DNA from: Chthoniobacter sp.
Lineage (GTDB): Bacteria; Verrucomicrobiota; Verrucomicrobiia; Chthoniobacterales; Chthoniobacteraceae
Direction of reading: 5' to 3'
DNA: 64,000 nucleotides
NCBI GenBank assembly: GCA_021414005.1
Contig: JAIOPH010000034.1
Span: 108,424-172,423 of the forward strand
Translations under genes and position numbers: made by a program
In this document: positions 49,182 to 57,225 of the stretch, in pieces
Numbering within the stretch: the first letter of the stretch is position 1
Layout: every line of letters begins with the position of its first letter
The notes under the pieces: generated by a model
Database searches by the model: none
The model's input: only the letters and a program-made list of their open reading frames with translations
Told to the model about the DNA's origin: nothing

Positions 49182-50249
49182 TTACTTCGGATGCGCCGCC
49201 TTCCGCAGCCGGTCCATGATCGCCACGCCGAGCCCGGTCTCCGGCACTTTCTCCGCGAGGATCACATCGAGCCCGGCTTCATCCAGCCGCCGCAGCTTCG
49301 CGAAAAGTCCCGCCGCCGCCTCGCGTAAATCCTCGTGCTCGCTCAGCCACTCGACCTGCGCGAAGCGACGATAATCGTGCTTCGCCTTTTTCCATCCGAG
49401 CAACCCCGCGCGCACTCCGCTGCCCGGCGTCAGCTCCGTGGCCTGGTCGATCAGGCACAGCCGCGTGCCGGGCGCGTAGTGGCTCGCAAGCTGGCCCGGC
49501 GCTTCAGGTTGCGCTTCCGAGTTCGACGAGTTCGCGGTGCGAAACACGCGCAGCTCCCCCTCGCGCAAACCTTCTGGATCAGGTCCGATTTCACGCCAGA
49601 CCGCCGCCAACTCCGGCACCGTGATCGGCCCGGCGCGGAGCAGCCGCAACCGTTCGCCCTCCACCGCGACGATCGTCGATTCCAGCCCGTGCTCCGTCGG
49701 CCCGCCGTCCACGATCAGCGGGATACGCCCGCCGAGTTCCGTCTGCACATGCTCCGCGGTCGTCGGGCTGATGCGGCCAAAACGATTCGCGCTCGGCGCG
49801 GCCAGCGGTTTGCCGAAGCGCGTCTGCACCGCGCGAAAAATCGGATGCGCGCTCATCCGCACCGCCACCGTCTCCAGCCCCGCCGTGACGATGTCCGGCA
49901 CCACCGCGCTCCGCGGCAGCACCAGCGTCAACGGCCCCGGCCAAAAGCGCTCGGTGAGCACCGCCACCAGCACGCGGCTTTCCCGCGGGATTTCCGTCAG
50001 CTCATCCAGCCAGCCCGCCGTCGGCAGATGCACGATCAGCGGATCAAAAAACGGCCGCTCCTTCGCCTCGAAAATCTTCACCACCGCCTCCGGCCGCAGC
50101 GCGTCGGTCGCCAGCCCGTAAACCGTTTCGGTCGGCAGTGCCACCGGATCGCCCGCCGCCAGCACCGCCGCCGCACGCGTCACCGCCGCAGCGCACCGCG
50201 ACGGCGTGTCCGTGGGCAAAAGCGCAGTCTCCATCGTCGTTGCGAGCAT
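49182..50249 (-). CDS. L-threonylcarbamoyladenylate synthase (Sua5/YwlC type)
   Basis: A 355-residue enzyme producing threonylcarbamoyl-AMP for the t6A37 modification of tRNA. The YrdC domain (about 15-210) has PVALPTETVYGLATDAL (about 35-51), KERPFFDPLIVHL (the KxR motif), WPGPLTLVLPRS, VAVRMSAHPIFRAV, PLAAPSANRFGRISPTTAEHV (in parts) and the GGPTEHGLESTIV segment. The C-terminal Sua5 domain (about 235-355) follows APGQLASHYAPGTRLCLI, the HYAP mark. The ATG overlaps the purK stop as TGATG; a second ATG five codons later is possible. Confidence 0.93.
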   Translation of the reverse strand: MLATTMETALLPTDTPSRCAAAVTRAAAVLAAGDPVALPTETVYGLATDALRPEAVVKIFEAKERPFFDPLIVHLPTAGWLDELTEIPRESRVLVAVLTERFWPGPLTLVLPRSAVVPDIVTAGLETVAVRMSAHPIFRAVQTRFGKPLAAPSANRFGRISPTTAEHVQTELGGRIPLIVDGGPTEHGLESTIVAVEGERLRLLRAGPITVPELAAVWREIGPDPEGLREGELRVFRTANSSNSEAQPEAPGQLASHYAPGTRLCLIDQATELTPGSGVRAGLLGWKKAKHDYRRFAQVEWLSEHEDLREAAAGLFAKLRRLDEAGLDVILAEKVPETGLGVAIMDRLRKAAHPK

Positions 50250-51391
50250 CACGCTTTCAGCGCGGACCGCGCCGCCAGCGCGCGTGCCGCCGCTTCTTCC
50301 GTCGTCGCCCCAAACGCCACCAGATGCCCCATCTTTCGTCCCGCGCGCGGTTCGGCTTTGCCGTAAAGATGCAGCTTCACATCCGGCATCGCCAGCACCG
50401 CCGCCCAGTCCGGCTCCCCGCCGGCCCACACATCGCCGAGCAGATTCACCATCGCCGACGGGCACAGCGAATCCGTGTTGCCCAGCGGCAGCCCGCACAC
50501 CGCGCGAAGCTGCTGTTCAAACTGGCTCGTCGCGCTCGCGTCGAAAGAAAAGTGTCCGCTGTTGTGCGGGCGCGGCGCGAGTTCGTTAATCAAAATGCCG
50601 CCATCCGCGAGCAGGAACATTTCCACCGCGAGCAGCCCCACGAGATCGAGTTGCTCCGCGATCCGCACCGCCAGCGCGCACGCCCTTTCCGCCGCCGCCG
50701 GCGCGATGTTCGCCGGCACGATGGTCACGTCGAGGATGTGGTTCCGATGCACGTTCTCGCATACCGGATACGTCGCCGTCCGGCCATCCACGCCACGCGC
50801 CACCAGCACGGAGACTTCCTTTTCAAAGCGCACGAACTGCTCCAGCACCGCGCCTGTCCCGGCGAACGGTGCCCACGCCTCCACGAGATTGTCGCCGGGC
50901 GCGATCTTGCGCTGGCCCTTGCCGTCGTAGCCAAACGCCGCCGTCTTCAGCACCGCCGGCAGGCCCAGCTCCGCGACCGCCGCGGCGAGATCACCCGCGC
51001 TGCCCACCGCCTGAAAACCCGGCAGCGGCACGCCGGCCTGATCGAGAAACTCCTTTTCCCGCAGCCGATGCTGGCAGACGTGCAGCACCTTCGCCGACGG
51101 CCGAACCACGCAGCATTCCGCCGCCCACTCCACCGTCTGCACCGGGATGTTTTCAAACTCGAACGTCAGCACATCCACCCCGCGCGCAAAATCGCGCACC
51201 GCCGCTTCATCATCGTAGCGCGCCGCCACTTCGCGGTCGGCGAGCTGCCCGGTCGGCGTGTCCTCGTCCGGCGAGAAAGTGTGAACGCGATAGCCCATCC
51301 GCCGCGCGGCGATCGCGAACATCCGCCCAAGCTGCCCGCCGCCCATCACGCCGATCGTGCTGCCGGGAAAAAAGACGCGCGGCTCGCTCAT
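50249..51391 (-). CDS. purK: N5-carboxyaminoimidazole ribonucleotide synthase
   Basis: A 380-residue ATP-grasp enzyme of purine synthesis, converting AIR to N5-CAIR with bicarbonate and ATP. Segments: IGVMGGGQLGRMFAIAARRMGY (in parts, about 13-34), VDVLTFEFENIP (about 72-83), LPAVLKTAAFGYDGKGQ (about 144-160), FVRFEKEVSVLVARG, VEMFLLADGGILINELAPRPHNSGHFS (in parts, about 255-281). Paired with purE in an ATGA overlap, which is the standard PurEK pathway pair. Confidence 0.96.
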   Translation of the reverse strand: MSEPRVFFPGSTIGVMGGGQLGRMFAIAARRMGYRVHTFSPDEDTPTGQLADREVAARYDDEAAVRDFARGVDVLTFEFENIPVQTVEWAAECCVVRPSAKVLHVCQHRLREKEFLDQAGVPLPGFQAVGSAGDLAAAVAELGLPAVLKTAAFGYDGKGQRKIAPGDNLVEAWAPFAGTGAVLEQFVRFEKEVSVLVARGVDGRTATYPVCENVHRNHILDVTIVPANIAPAAAERACALAVRIAEQLDLVGLLAVEMFLLADGGILINELAPRPHNSGHFSFDASATSQFEQQLRAVCGLPLGNTDSLCPSAMVNLLGDVWAGGEPDWAAVLAMPDVKLHLYGKAEPRAGRKMGHLVAFGATTEEAAARALAARSALKA

Positions 51392-51879
51392 TCCAGCTTT
51401 TGCGCCAGCACCTCCGCCGTCTGCTTCGCGCGAAATTCGTCGAGCGCGAAACGAATCGTGTCATTCCGCAGCGCGAGAATGCTCACCGCGAACAGCCCGG
51501 CGTTTCTCGCCCCGGACGCCCCGATGGCCAGTGTCGCCACCGGCACCCCGCCCGGCATCTGCACGATGGAAAGCAGCGAGTCCAGACCGCGCAGGGTTTT
51601 CGACTCCACCGGCACGCCCAGCACCGGCAGCGCCGTCTGCGCCGCAATCATCCCCGGCAGATGCGCCGCCCCGCCCGCGCCCGCGATGATCACCTGCAAC
51701 CCGCGCGCCGCCGCGCCTGTGGCAAACTCCGTGAGCAGCGCCGGCGTGCGGTGCGCGGAGACGATCTGCTTCTCATGCGGGATGTGAAATTTTTCCAAAA
51801 TCTCCACGGCACAGCGCATCGTCTCCCAGTCCGACTTGCTGCCCATAACGACAGCCACGAGAGGTGCGAGTGATTTCAT
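51388..51879 (-). CDS. purE: N5-carboxyaminoimidazole ribonucleotide mutase
   Basis: A 163-residue class I PurE converting N5-CAIR to CAIR. Marks: VVMGSKSDWETM (about 9-20, substrate-binding Ser-Asp), IVSAHRTPALL (about 40-50, catalytic His), VIIAGAGGAAHLPGMIAAQTALPVLGVPV (in parts, about 64-92), and IVQMPGGVPVATLAIG (about 106-121). The start MKSLAPLVAVVMGSKSD gives family length. An in-frame ATG at 52041 would add 54 residues read mostly from the repeat at 51923-52042, which I reject as the main start. Confidence 0.96.
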   Translation of the reverse strand: MKSLAPLVAVVMGSKSDWETMRCAVEILEKFHIPHEKQIVSAHRTPALLTEFATGAAARGLQVIIAGAGGAAHLPGMIAAQTALPVLGVPVESKTLRGLDSLLSIVQMPGGVPVATLAIGASGARNAGLFAVSILALRNDTIRFALDEFRAKQTAEVLAQKLE

Positions 51880-51922
51880 AAGGGCGCGTATTGGAGTGAG
51901 TGCGGGTGGAAAGGGGAAGGGG

Positions 51923-52042
51923 AAAAATGACGAATGACGAAAGTGCAATGGCGAAGGAAGCCCGAATGACCAATGAACGCGACGCAGCCTTGGGTTTGAG
52001 GCTTCTCCTTCTTTCGTCATTCCCCATTCGTCATTAGTCATT
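51923..52042. repeat. TTCGTCATTC-type inverted repeat, copy C
   Basis: The left arm AAAAATGACGAATGACGAAA (51923-51942) faces the right arm TTCTTTCGTCATTCCCCATT with CGTCATTAGTCAT (to about 52042). It occupies the divergent gap between purE and aroK, ending 17 bases before the aroK start. Confidence 0.82.
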
Positions 52043-52058
52043 CACCCTCTCTCCCACC

Positions 52059-52601
52059 ATGTCCGTTCCGCGCACCAATATCGTCCTCATCGGCTTCATG
52101 GGCAGCGGGAAGTCGTCCGTCGGGCGGCGCATCGCGGCTCAGCTGGGCTTCCAGTTTGTGGATACCGACGCGCTGCTCGTGGAGCGCGAAGGACGCGAAA
52201 TCGCCGAGATTTTCGCGAGCGAGGGCGAGGACCATTTTCGCGATTTGGAAAGTGCGATGCTTGAAGCGCTCGCCACGCGTACCGGCTGTGTCATCTCGAC
52301 CGGTGGTGGTGTGATCCTCCGGGAAAAAAACCGCGCGCTGCTCCGGCAGCTCGGCCTCGTGGTCTGGCTCACCGCCAGCGAGGATACGATCTTTGCGCGC
52401 GTCTCGCGCACGAACAAACGCCCGCTGCTCCAGACCGCGAACCCGCGCGCCACGGTAACCGAGCTTTTCGCCGCCCGTCGCCCGCTTTACGAGGCCGCCG
52501 CCCAGTTCACGCTCGACACCACGGCCTTCAGCCACGCGCAGGCCGCTGCCGCCGTCATCGCGGAAGCGCGCCGTGTCTTTTCGTGGGACACTGCCGGGTG
52601 A
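52059..52601 (+). CDS. aroK: Shikimate kinase
   Basis: A 180-residue P-loop kinase of the aromatic pathway. Walker A is GFMGSGKSSVG (about 12-22), the shikimate-binding residues lie in DTDALLVEREGREIAEIF (about 34-51) and the segment ISTGGGVILREKNRALL (about 80-96). An adenine-loop arginine is in NKRPLL (about 119-124). The stop overlaps the GTG start of queG (GTGA), so the two are coupled. Confidence 0.95.
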   Translation: MSVPRTNIVLIGFMGSGKSSVGRRIAAQLGFQFVDTDALLVEREGREIAEIFASEGEDHFRDLESAMLEALATRTGCVISTGGGVILREKNRALLRQLGLVVWLTASEDTIFARVSRTNKRPLLQTANPRATVTELFAARRPLYEAAAQFTLDTTAFSHAQAAAAVIAEARRVFSWDTAG

Positions 52602-53647
52602 AAACGGAACTCTTCGCGCAGGCCGAAAGCCTCGGCTTCGCGGTCTGCCGCATCGCGCCGTGCGCGGTGCCGCCGCATGCCGCGGAATTCCGCGCGTGGC
52701 TGGAAGACGGACGCGCCGGCGAGATGGCCTGGCTCGGACGCAACGCCGATCGGCGGACGGACCCGCAACTCGTACTGCCGGGGGCGAAGAGCGTGGTGGT
52801 GCTGGCGATGAACTATTTCGGAGATCGGAGATCGGAGATCGAAGTTCGGGGTTCCGGCGGCTTGCCGATCTCCGATCACCGCATCGCCCGCTATGCCTGG
52901 GGCGACGACTATCACGACGTCATCGAATCGAAACTTACCGCGCTCGACGCCTGGCTCAGTGAGCGCGGCGGACGCCAGCGCTGCTACGTGGATACCGGCC
53001 CGATGCTCGAACGCGATTTTGCCGCGCTGGCCGGCGCGGGCTGGCACGGCAAGTCCACCATGCTCATCCATCCGCAACTCGGCGCGTGGTTTTTCCTCGC
53101 GGAAATCCTCACCACGCTCGATCTCGCGCCCGACGCTCCCCTGCCCGACCGCTGCGGCAAATGCACCCGCTGCATCACCGCCTGCCCCACGGGCGCGATC
53201 ACCGCGCCACATCAGCTCGATGCGCGCCGCTGCATTTCCTACCTCACCATCGAGCTGAAAGGCAGCATCCCCGAAGAACTGCGCCCGCTCCTCGGCGACC
53301 GCATCTACGGCTGCGACGACTGCGCCGCGGCGTGCCCGTGGAACCGTTTCGCGCAGGCCGCGACGGAGACCGCCTTCGCCGCGAGGGAGTTCGTCCACCG
53401 CTGGACGCTCCGCGATTTCCTCGCGCTCGACGACGACGGCTTCCGCGCGCTTTTTAAGAAATCGCCCATCAAGCGCATCAAACGCCGCGGCTTTCTCCGC
53501 AACGTCTGCGTGGCCCTCGGCAACACCGGCACCGCGGCCGACCTCCCCGCTCTCGAACGCGCCGCGCAAGACCCCGAGCCGCTCATCGCCGAGCACGCCG
53601 CGTGGGCCGTGGCGCGCATCCGCGAGCGCAGGGCCATTGGCGAATGA
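52598..53647 (+). CDS. queG: Epoxyqueuosine reductase QueG
   Basis: A 349-residue cobalamin-dependent iron-sulfur enzyme catalysing the last step of queuosine synthesis. The start is the GTG overlapping aroK's stop. Marks: LPGAKSVVVLAMNYF (about 58-72), RIARYAWGDDYHDV (about 94-107), GHGKS-type AGWHGKSTMLIHPQLGAWFFLAEIL (in parts). Two [4Fe-4S] motifs follow: CGKCTRCITACPTGAI (about 185-200) and CDDCAAACPWNRFA (about 245-258). HEAT-like repeats end the protein. Between NYF and RIARYAWG there is an extra 20-residue stretch (GDRRSEIEVRGSGGLPISDH) encoded by an in-frame inverted repeat (52818-52880); the catalytic segments are intact. Confidence 0.94.
   Translation: MKTELFAQAESLGFAVCRIAPCAVPPHAAEFRAWLEDGRAGEMAWLGRNADRRTDPQLVLPGAKSVVVLAMNYFGDRRSEIEVRGSGGLPISDHRIARYAWGDDYHDVIESKLTALDAWLSERGGRQRCYVDTGPMLERDFAALAGAGWHGKSTMLIHPQLGAWFFLAEILTTLDLAPDAPLPDRCGKCTRCITACPTGAITAPHQLDARRCISYLTIELKGSIPEELRPLLGDRIYGCDDCAAACPWNRFAQAATETAFAAREFVHRWTLRDFLALDDDGFRALFKKSPIKRIKRRGFLRNVCVALGNTGTAADLPALERAAQDPEPLIAEHAAWAVARIRERRAIGE
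52818..52880. repeat. Inverted repeat inserted in frame in queG
   Basis: GATCGGAGATCGG (52823-52835), within a triplicated GGAGATC tract, is an exact 13-base reverse complement of CCGATCTCCGATC (52865-52877). The element keeps the queG frame open and replaces the normal short turn between two conserved segments. Confidence 0.8.
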
Positions 53648-53731
53648 CAGAATGATGGCGGCGAGCAGTCGTTCGCGTTTCGATATGCGTCATTCTTTCG
53701 TCATTCCACATTCGCTCATTCGTCATTTCAT
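53638..53731. repeat. TTCGTCATTC-type inverted repeat, copy D
   Basis: Left words GAATGACAGAATGATGG start at the queG stop codon; the right arm TTCTTTCGTCATTCCACATT plus GCTCATTCGTCATTTCAT runs to 53731. It fills most of the gap between queG and the next gene, and the queG stop codon lies in it. Confidence 0.75.
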
Positions 53732-53776
53732 TTTTCCCTCGTCACCCCACGCCGCTCTCCCGAAACTCCCGCCGCC

Positions 53777-54430
53777 ATGCCTGCCGAAGCCCACGTCACC
53801 AAAACCTGGAAGAACCAAAAGCTCCTCGTTGCACTCGTTCTCCTCATTTTCAGCCTGCCGTTTTTTTACGACGGCGCGGTGGGCTACGAGAAGAAAAACG
53901 ACCGCTACCGGGAGTGGAAAGCCTTTCGCGAAGAGAAGGACGGCAAGAAGGAGGCGGATTGGGCGGCCTACGCCAAGGCGAAGGGATGGGACCCGGAAGA
54001 GTGGCCGAAGCATGTGCGCGAACACAAGCTCCAGAACAACCTGCCGGAGATTCCATTTCCGCGCGGCAAGATCATCGAGCAGTATGTCTGTGCCGGGCTT
54101 GCCATTCTTTTCGGCTCGATCACCCTTGCTTACTGGGCGGGGCAAAAGGGCCGCGTCGTGAAGACCGACGCCGACGCTGTGTATTCGCCCGCCGGCACCC
54201 GCGTGCCGTTTTCCACGATCACCGGCGTGGGCAAAAAAAAGTGGGAGGCAAAAGGACTCGCCACCGTGCGCTACGAGATCGAGGGGCGGAAAGGTGAGTT
54301 CGAACTGGATGACTACAAATTCGACCGCGACGCCACGGTGAAAATCCTGGAGGAAATCGAGGCGCATCTCATCCCGGACGCCCCCAGCGAACCCGAACCA
54401 TCTACTCCGCCCGACAACACCATTTCCTGA
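53777..54430 (+). CDS. Two-helix membrane protein of unknown function
   Basis: A 217-residue protein with a transmembrane helix at about 16-32 (LLVALVLLIFSLPFFYD), a charged soluble segment rich in Lys/Glu/Trp (about 36-90, DRYREWKAFREEKDGKKEADW split around charges), a second helix at about 103-121 (VCAGLAILFGSITLAYW), and a C-terminal cytoplasmic beta domain (about 130-200) with PFSTITGVGKKKWEAKGLATV resembling a PH-like fold. The last residues are Pro/Glu-rich. It precedes the DUF485-ActP pair by 5 bases, so all three probably form one transcript. Confidence 0.7.
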   Translation: MPAEAHVTKTWKNQKLLVALVLLIFSLPFFYDGAVGYEKKNDRYREWKAFREEKDGKKEADWAAYAKAKGWDPEEWPKHVREHKLQNNLPEIPFPRGKIIEQYVCAGLAILFGSITLAYWAGQKGRVVKTDADAVYSPAGTRVPFSTITGVGKKKWEAKGLATVRYEIEGRKGEFELDDYKFDRDATVKILEEIEAHLIPDAPSEPEPSTPPDNTIS

Positions 54431-54435
54431 TCACC

Positions 54436-54855
54436 ATGAGCACCCCCGATCCCCGCGACTACACCCCGGACATCGCCGCCCCCACCGACATCGCCCCGCT
54501 CGGGCGCGGCGGCGAGAAGCCCGCCCACGAAAAGACCGCTGGGGAAGACGGCGGCGGCTACGATTGGGAGCGCATCGCCAACGACTCCGGCTTCGCCGCG
54601 CTCAAGGCCGCGAAACGCCGCTTCATCCTCCCGGCCACCATCTTCTTTTTTGTCTATTATATGACGCTGCCGATTCTCGTCGGCTTCTGCCCCGCGCTGA
54701 TGAAAACACCGGTCTGGGGCAAGGTGAACATCGCCTACCTTTTCGCCCTCTCCCAATTCCTCATGACCTGGACACTCTGCGCCCTCTACGTCCGCGCCGC
54801 CCGCCGCTGGGACATCATGAACACCGAACTCCTCGCCCGTTTCGTCCCCCGCTGA
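54436..54855 (+). CDS. DUF485-family membrane protein (YjcH-like)
   Basis: A 139-residue protein. A disordered N-terminus (about 1-50) leads into the DUF485 core: FAALKAAKRRFILPATIFFFVYYMTLPILVGF (in parts, about 53-84) and AYLFALSQFLMTWTLCALYVRAARRWD (in parts, about 99-125), two transmembrane helices. DUF485 proteins are almost always encoded just before ActP-type acetate symporters, as here, and are thought to be their small partner subunit. Confidence 0.88.
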   Translation: MSTPDPRDYTPDIAAPTDIAPLGRGGEKPAHEKTAGEDGGGYDWERIANDSGFAALKAAKRRFILPATIFFFVYYMTLPILVGFCPALMKTPVWGKVNIAYLFALSQFLMTWTLCALYVRAARRWDIMNTELLARFVPR

Positions 54856-54863
54856 TTCCCACC

Positions 54864-56456
54864 ATGCTCGCCTTCGTCGTCACCCCGGCTCTGGGGATGT
54901 TTCTCGCCTTCGTCGCCCTCACCTTGGTCATCACCTATTTCAGCGCGCGCAAAGCGACCGGTTCCGCTGCCTACTTCGCCGCCGGTCGCTCCATCAAAGG
55001 CTGGCAGAACGGCCTCGCCGTCGCGGGTGATTACATGAGCGCGGCCAGTTTCCTCGGCATCAGTGGCATCATCTGTCTGAAAGGCTACGACGGTTTCATG
55101 TACAGCGTCGGCTTCCTCGTCGCGTATCTCACTGTCCTTTTCCTCGTCGCCGAACCGCTCCGCAACGCCGGCAAATACACCATGGCCGACCTGCTCGCCT
55201 ACCGGCTAAAAGCGCGCCCCGTCCGCGCGATGGCCGCGCTCTCCACGCTCACCGTTTCCACTTTCTACATGATTGCGCAGATGGTCGGCGCGGGCGGCAT
55301 CATCGAGCAGCTCATCGGCGTCCCCTTTGCGCCCGCAGTCATCGGCGTCGGCGTGCTCATGCTCATCTACGTGGTCTTTGGCGGCATGCTCGCCACCACT
55401 TGGGTGCAGATCATTAAAGCCATCCTGCTCATGGGCGGCGCGTTCGCCCTGAGCTTGATGGTGCTGGCCAAATTCGACTTCAGCCTCGCGCACTTCTTCG
55501 ATGCCGTGTCACAAGCCACCTACGGTGGCACCAAAGCGCCGGTCAATCTGCTCGACCCCGGCCTCGCCTACGGTGCCACCGCCAAGAATCCGTGGGGCGC
55601 GTGGGACTTTATCTCACTCGCGCTCGGCCTCGTCCTCGGCACCGCCGGCCTGCCGCACATCCTCGTCCGCTTTTACACCGTGCCCGATGCCAAAACCGCG
55701 CGCGTCAGCGTGGTCTGGGCCACCGCGATCATCGGCGTCTTCTACGTAATGACGACCTTCTTCGGCTTCGGTGCCGCCATCCTGCTCAAGCTCTCCGCCC
55801 TGCCGCTCGACGCCAAAGGGCTGCCCAACGGCAACATGGTCGCGCCCGTTCTCGCCCACGTCCTCGGCGGCGAAATGTTCTTCGCCTTCATCAGTGCCGT
55901 CGCCTTTGCCACCATCCTCGCCGTCGTCGCCGGCCTCACCATGAGCGCCAGCACTTCCTTTGCGCACGATTTCTTCACGAATGTGATCCACCACGGCCGC
56001 GAAACCAAACCCGGCCAGGAAGTCCGCGTTGCCCGCATCACCGCCTTCGTCGTCGGCGCAGCCAGCATCGGCCTCGCCATCAAACTAGGCTCCAGTGTGA
56101 ACGCCGCCATGCTCGTCGGCCTCGCCTTCTCCGTCGCCGCCTCGGCCAACCTGCCGGTCATCCTCTTCTCCATCTTCTGGAAACGCTTCAACACCACCGG
56201 TGCCGTCGCCGGCCTCGGCATTGGGCTCCTTTCCTCCATCGTCCTGATTCTGCTCAGCAAAAACGGCCTCTACACCGCCGAGACCGCGCCCTTCCCACTC
56301 GCCAATCCCGGCCTCGTCAGCATCCCGCTCGGCTTCCTCGCCGCCTACCTCGGCACCGTCCTCACCCCGCGCGACCACGAAGCCGAAGCGAAATTCGCCG
56401 AACTCAGCGTCCGCTCCCAGACCGGCCTCGGCGCAGAAAAAGCCTCTGCGCACTGA
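54864..56456 (+). CDS. actP: Cation/acetate symporter ActP (SSS family)
   Basis: A 530-residue sodium-solute symporter with about thirteen helices. Marks: ITYFSARKATGSAAYFAAGRSIKGWQNGLAVAGDYMSAASFLGISG (in parts, about 22-67), FLVAEPLRNAGKYTMADLLAYRL (in parts), IYVVFGGMLATTWVQIIKAILLMGG (in parts, about 169-193), and AFATILAVVAGLTMSASTSFAHDF (in parts, about 348-371) are characteristic of ActP. It takes up acetate and other short monocarboxylates. The ATG at 54864 follows DUF485 by 8 bases. Confidence 0.94.
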   Translation: MLAFVVTPALGMFLAFVALTLVITYFSARKATGSAAYFAAGRSIKGWQNGLAVAGDYMSAASFLGISGIICLKGYDGFMYSVGFLVAYLTVLFLVAEPLRNAGKYTMADLLAYRLKARPVRAMAALSTLTVSTFYMIAQMVGAGGIIEQLIGVPFAPAVIGVGVLMLIYVVFGGMLATTWVQIIKAILLMGGAFALSLMVLAKFDFSLAHFFDAVSQATYGGTKAPVNLLDPGLAYGATAKNPWGAWDFISLALGLVLGTAGLPHILVRFYTVPDAKTARVSVVWATAIIGVFYVMTTFFGFGAAILLKLSALPLDAKGLPNGNMVAPVLAHVLGGEMFFAFISAVAFATILAVVAGLTMSASTSFAHDFFTNVIHHGRETKPGQEVRVARITAFVVGAASIGLAIKLGSSVNAAMLVGLAFSVAASANLPVILFSIFWKRFNTTGAVAGLGIGLLSSIVLILLSKNGLYTAETAPFPLANPGLVSIPLGFLAAYLGTVLTPRDHEAEAKFAELSVRSQTGLGAEKASAH

Positions 56457-56491
56457 CATCCTCGGTGGTGGTGGGGCGATGTGAACCAGTG

Positions 56492-56562
56492 GTGCTGGAG
56501 AGGTCATCTTGGAGTGCTGGAAAGGAGGGCTGGCGTGCTGGGCGTGTCGTCCGGCGTGCTGG
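56492..56562. repeat. GTGCTGG-word repeat cluster
   Basis: Four copies of GTGCTGG (56492, 56514, 56535 and 56556) at spacings of 21-22 bases, in the gap between actP and apt. This is the same type of short-word repeat as others in the window but with a different word. Confidence 0.6.
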
Positions 56563-56668
56563 AGGGGTCGCATAGATAGCTTTTGTGTCCACCAAAACGT
56601 TTCCCCAGACTGCCAACAAGCGGGCGGGCTTGCGCTGGGGCGGACGGTCTGCGAGAACGCGGGGCATG

Positions 56669-57202
56669 ATGTCTGCCACGCTCGATCTCGCTCCGCTCCG
56701 TGCCGCTGTCCGCGATGTGCCGGATTTCCCGAAGCCGGGGATTCTTTTCAAGGACATCACGCCGATCCTCGCGGATGGGGCGCTGTTCAAACGGGCGATC
56801 GACGCGTTTGTGGAAAGTGTGCGGCCACTGGAGATCGCGAAGGTGGTGGGGATCGATGCGCGGGGGTTCCTCTTCGGGGCGGCGGTAGCGTATGCGCTGG
56901 GCGTGGGGTTTGTGCCGGTGAGGAAGAAGGGGAAGCTGCCCTACTCGTGCCAGAGCGCGGCTTATACGCTGGAGTACGGGGAGGCGGTGGTGGAGATGCA
57001 CAGCGATGCGCTGCAGCGGGGGGAACGGGTAGTGCTGATTGATGATCTGCTGGCGACGGGGGGGACGGCGGCGGCGGCGGTGAAGCTAATCGGCCAGATG
57101 GGGGCGGAGCTGGTGCTGGCGCTGTTCCTGATCGAGCTGGAGTTTCTGCACGGACGCAGGAACCTGCCGGAGACGGCGGTGCGGGTGCTGCTGACGTTCT
57201 GA
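56669..57202 (+). CDS. apt: Adenine phosphoribosyltransferase
   Basis: A 177-residue purine salvage enzyme forming AMP from adenine and PRPP. Marks: VRDVPDFPKPGILFKDITPIL (in parts, about 14-34), VVGIDARGFLFGAAVAYALGVGFVPVRKKGKLP (in parts, about 59-91), the YTLEYGEAVVEMHSDAL segment, and the PRPP loop RVVLIDDLLATGGTAAAAVKLI (in parts, about 119-140). Two adjacent ATGs exist (56666 and 56669); a GTG at 56585 would add unrelated residues and is less likely. Confidence 0.95.
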   Translation: MSATLDLAPLRAAVRDVPDFPKPGILFKDITPILADGALFKRAIDAFVESVRPLEIAKVVGIDARGFLFGAAVAYALGVGFVPVRKKGKLPYSCQSAAYTLEYGEAVVEMHSDALQRGERVVLIDDLLATGGTAAAAVKLIGQMGAELVLALFLIELEFLHGRRNLPETAVRVLLTF

Positions 57203-57225
57203 TACACGGCCGAAGAACCGCCGAC

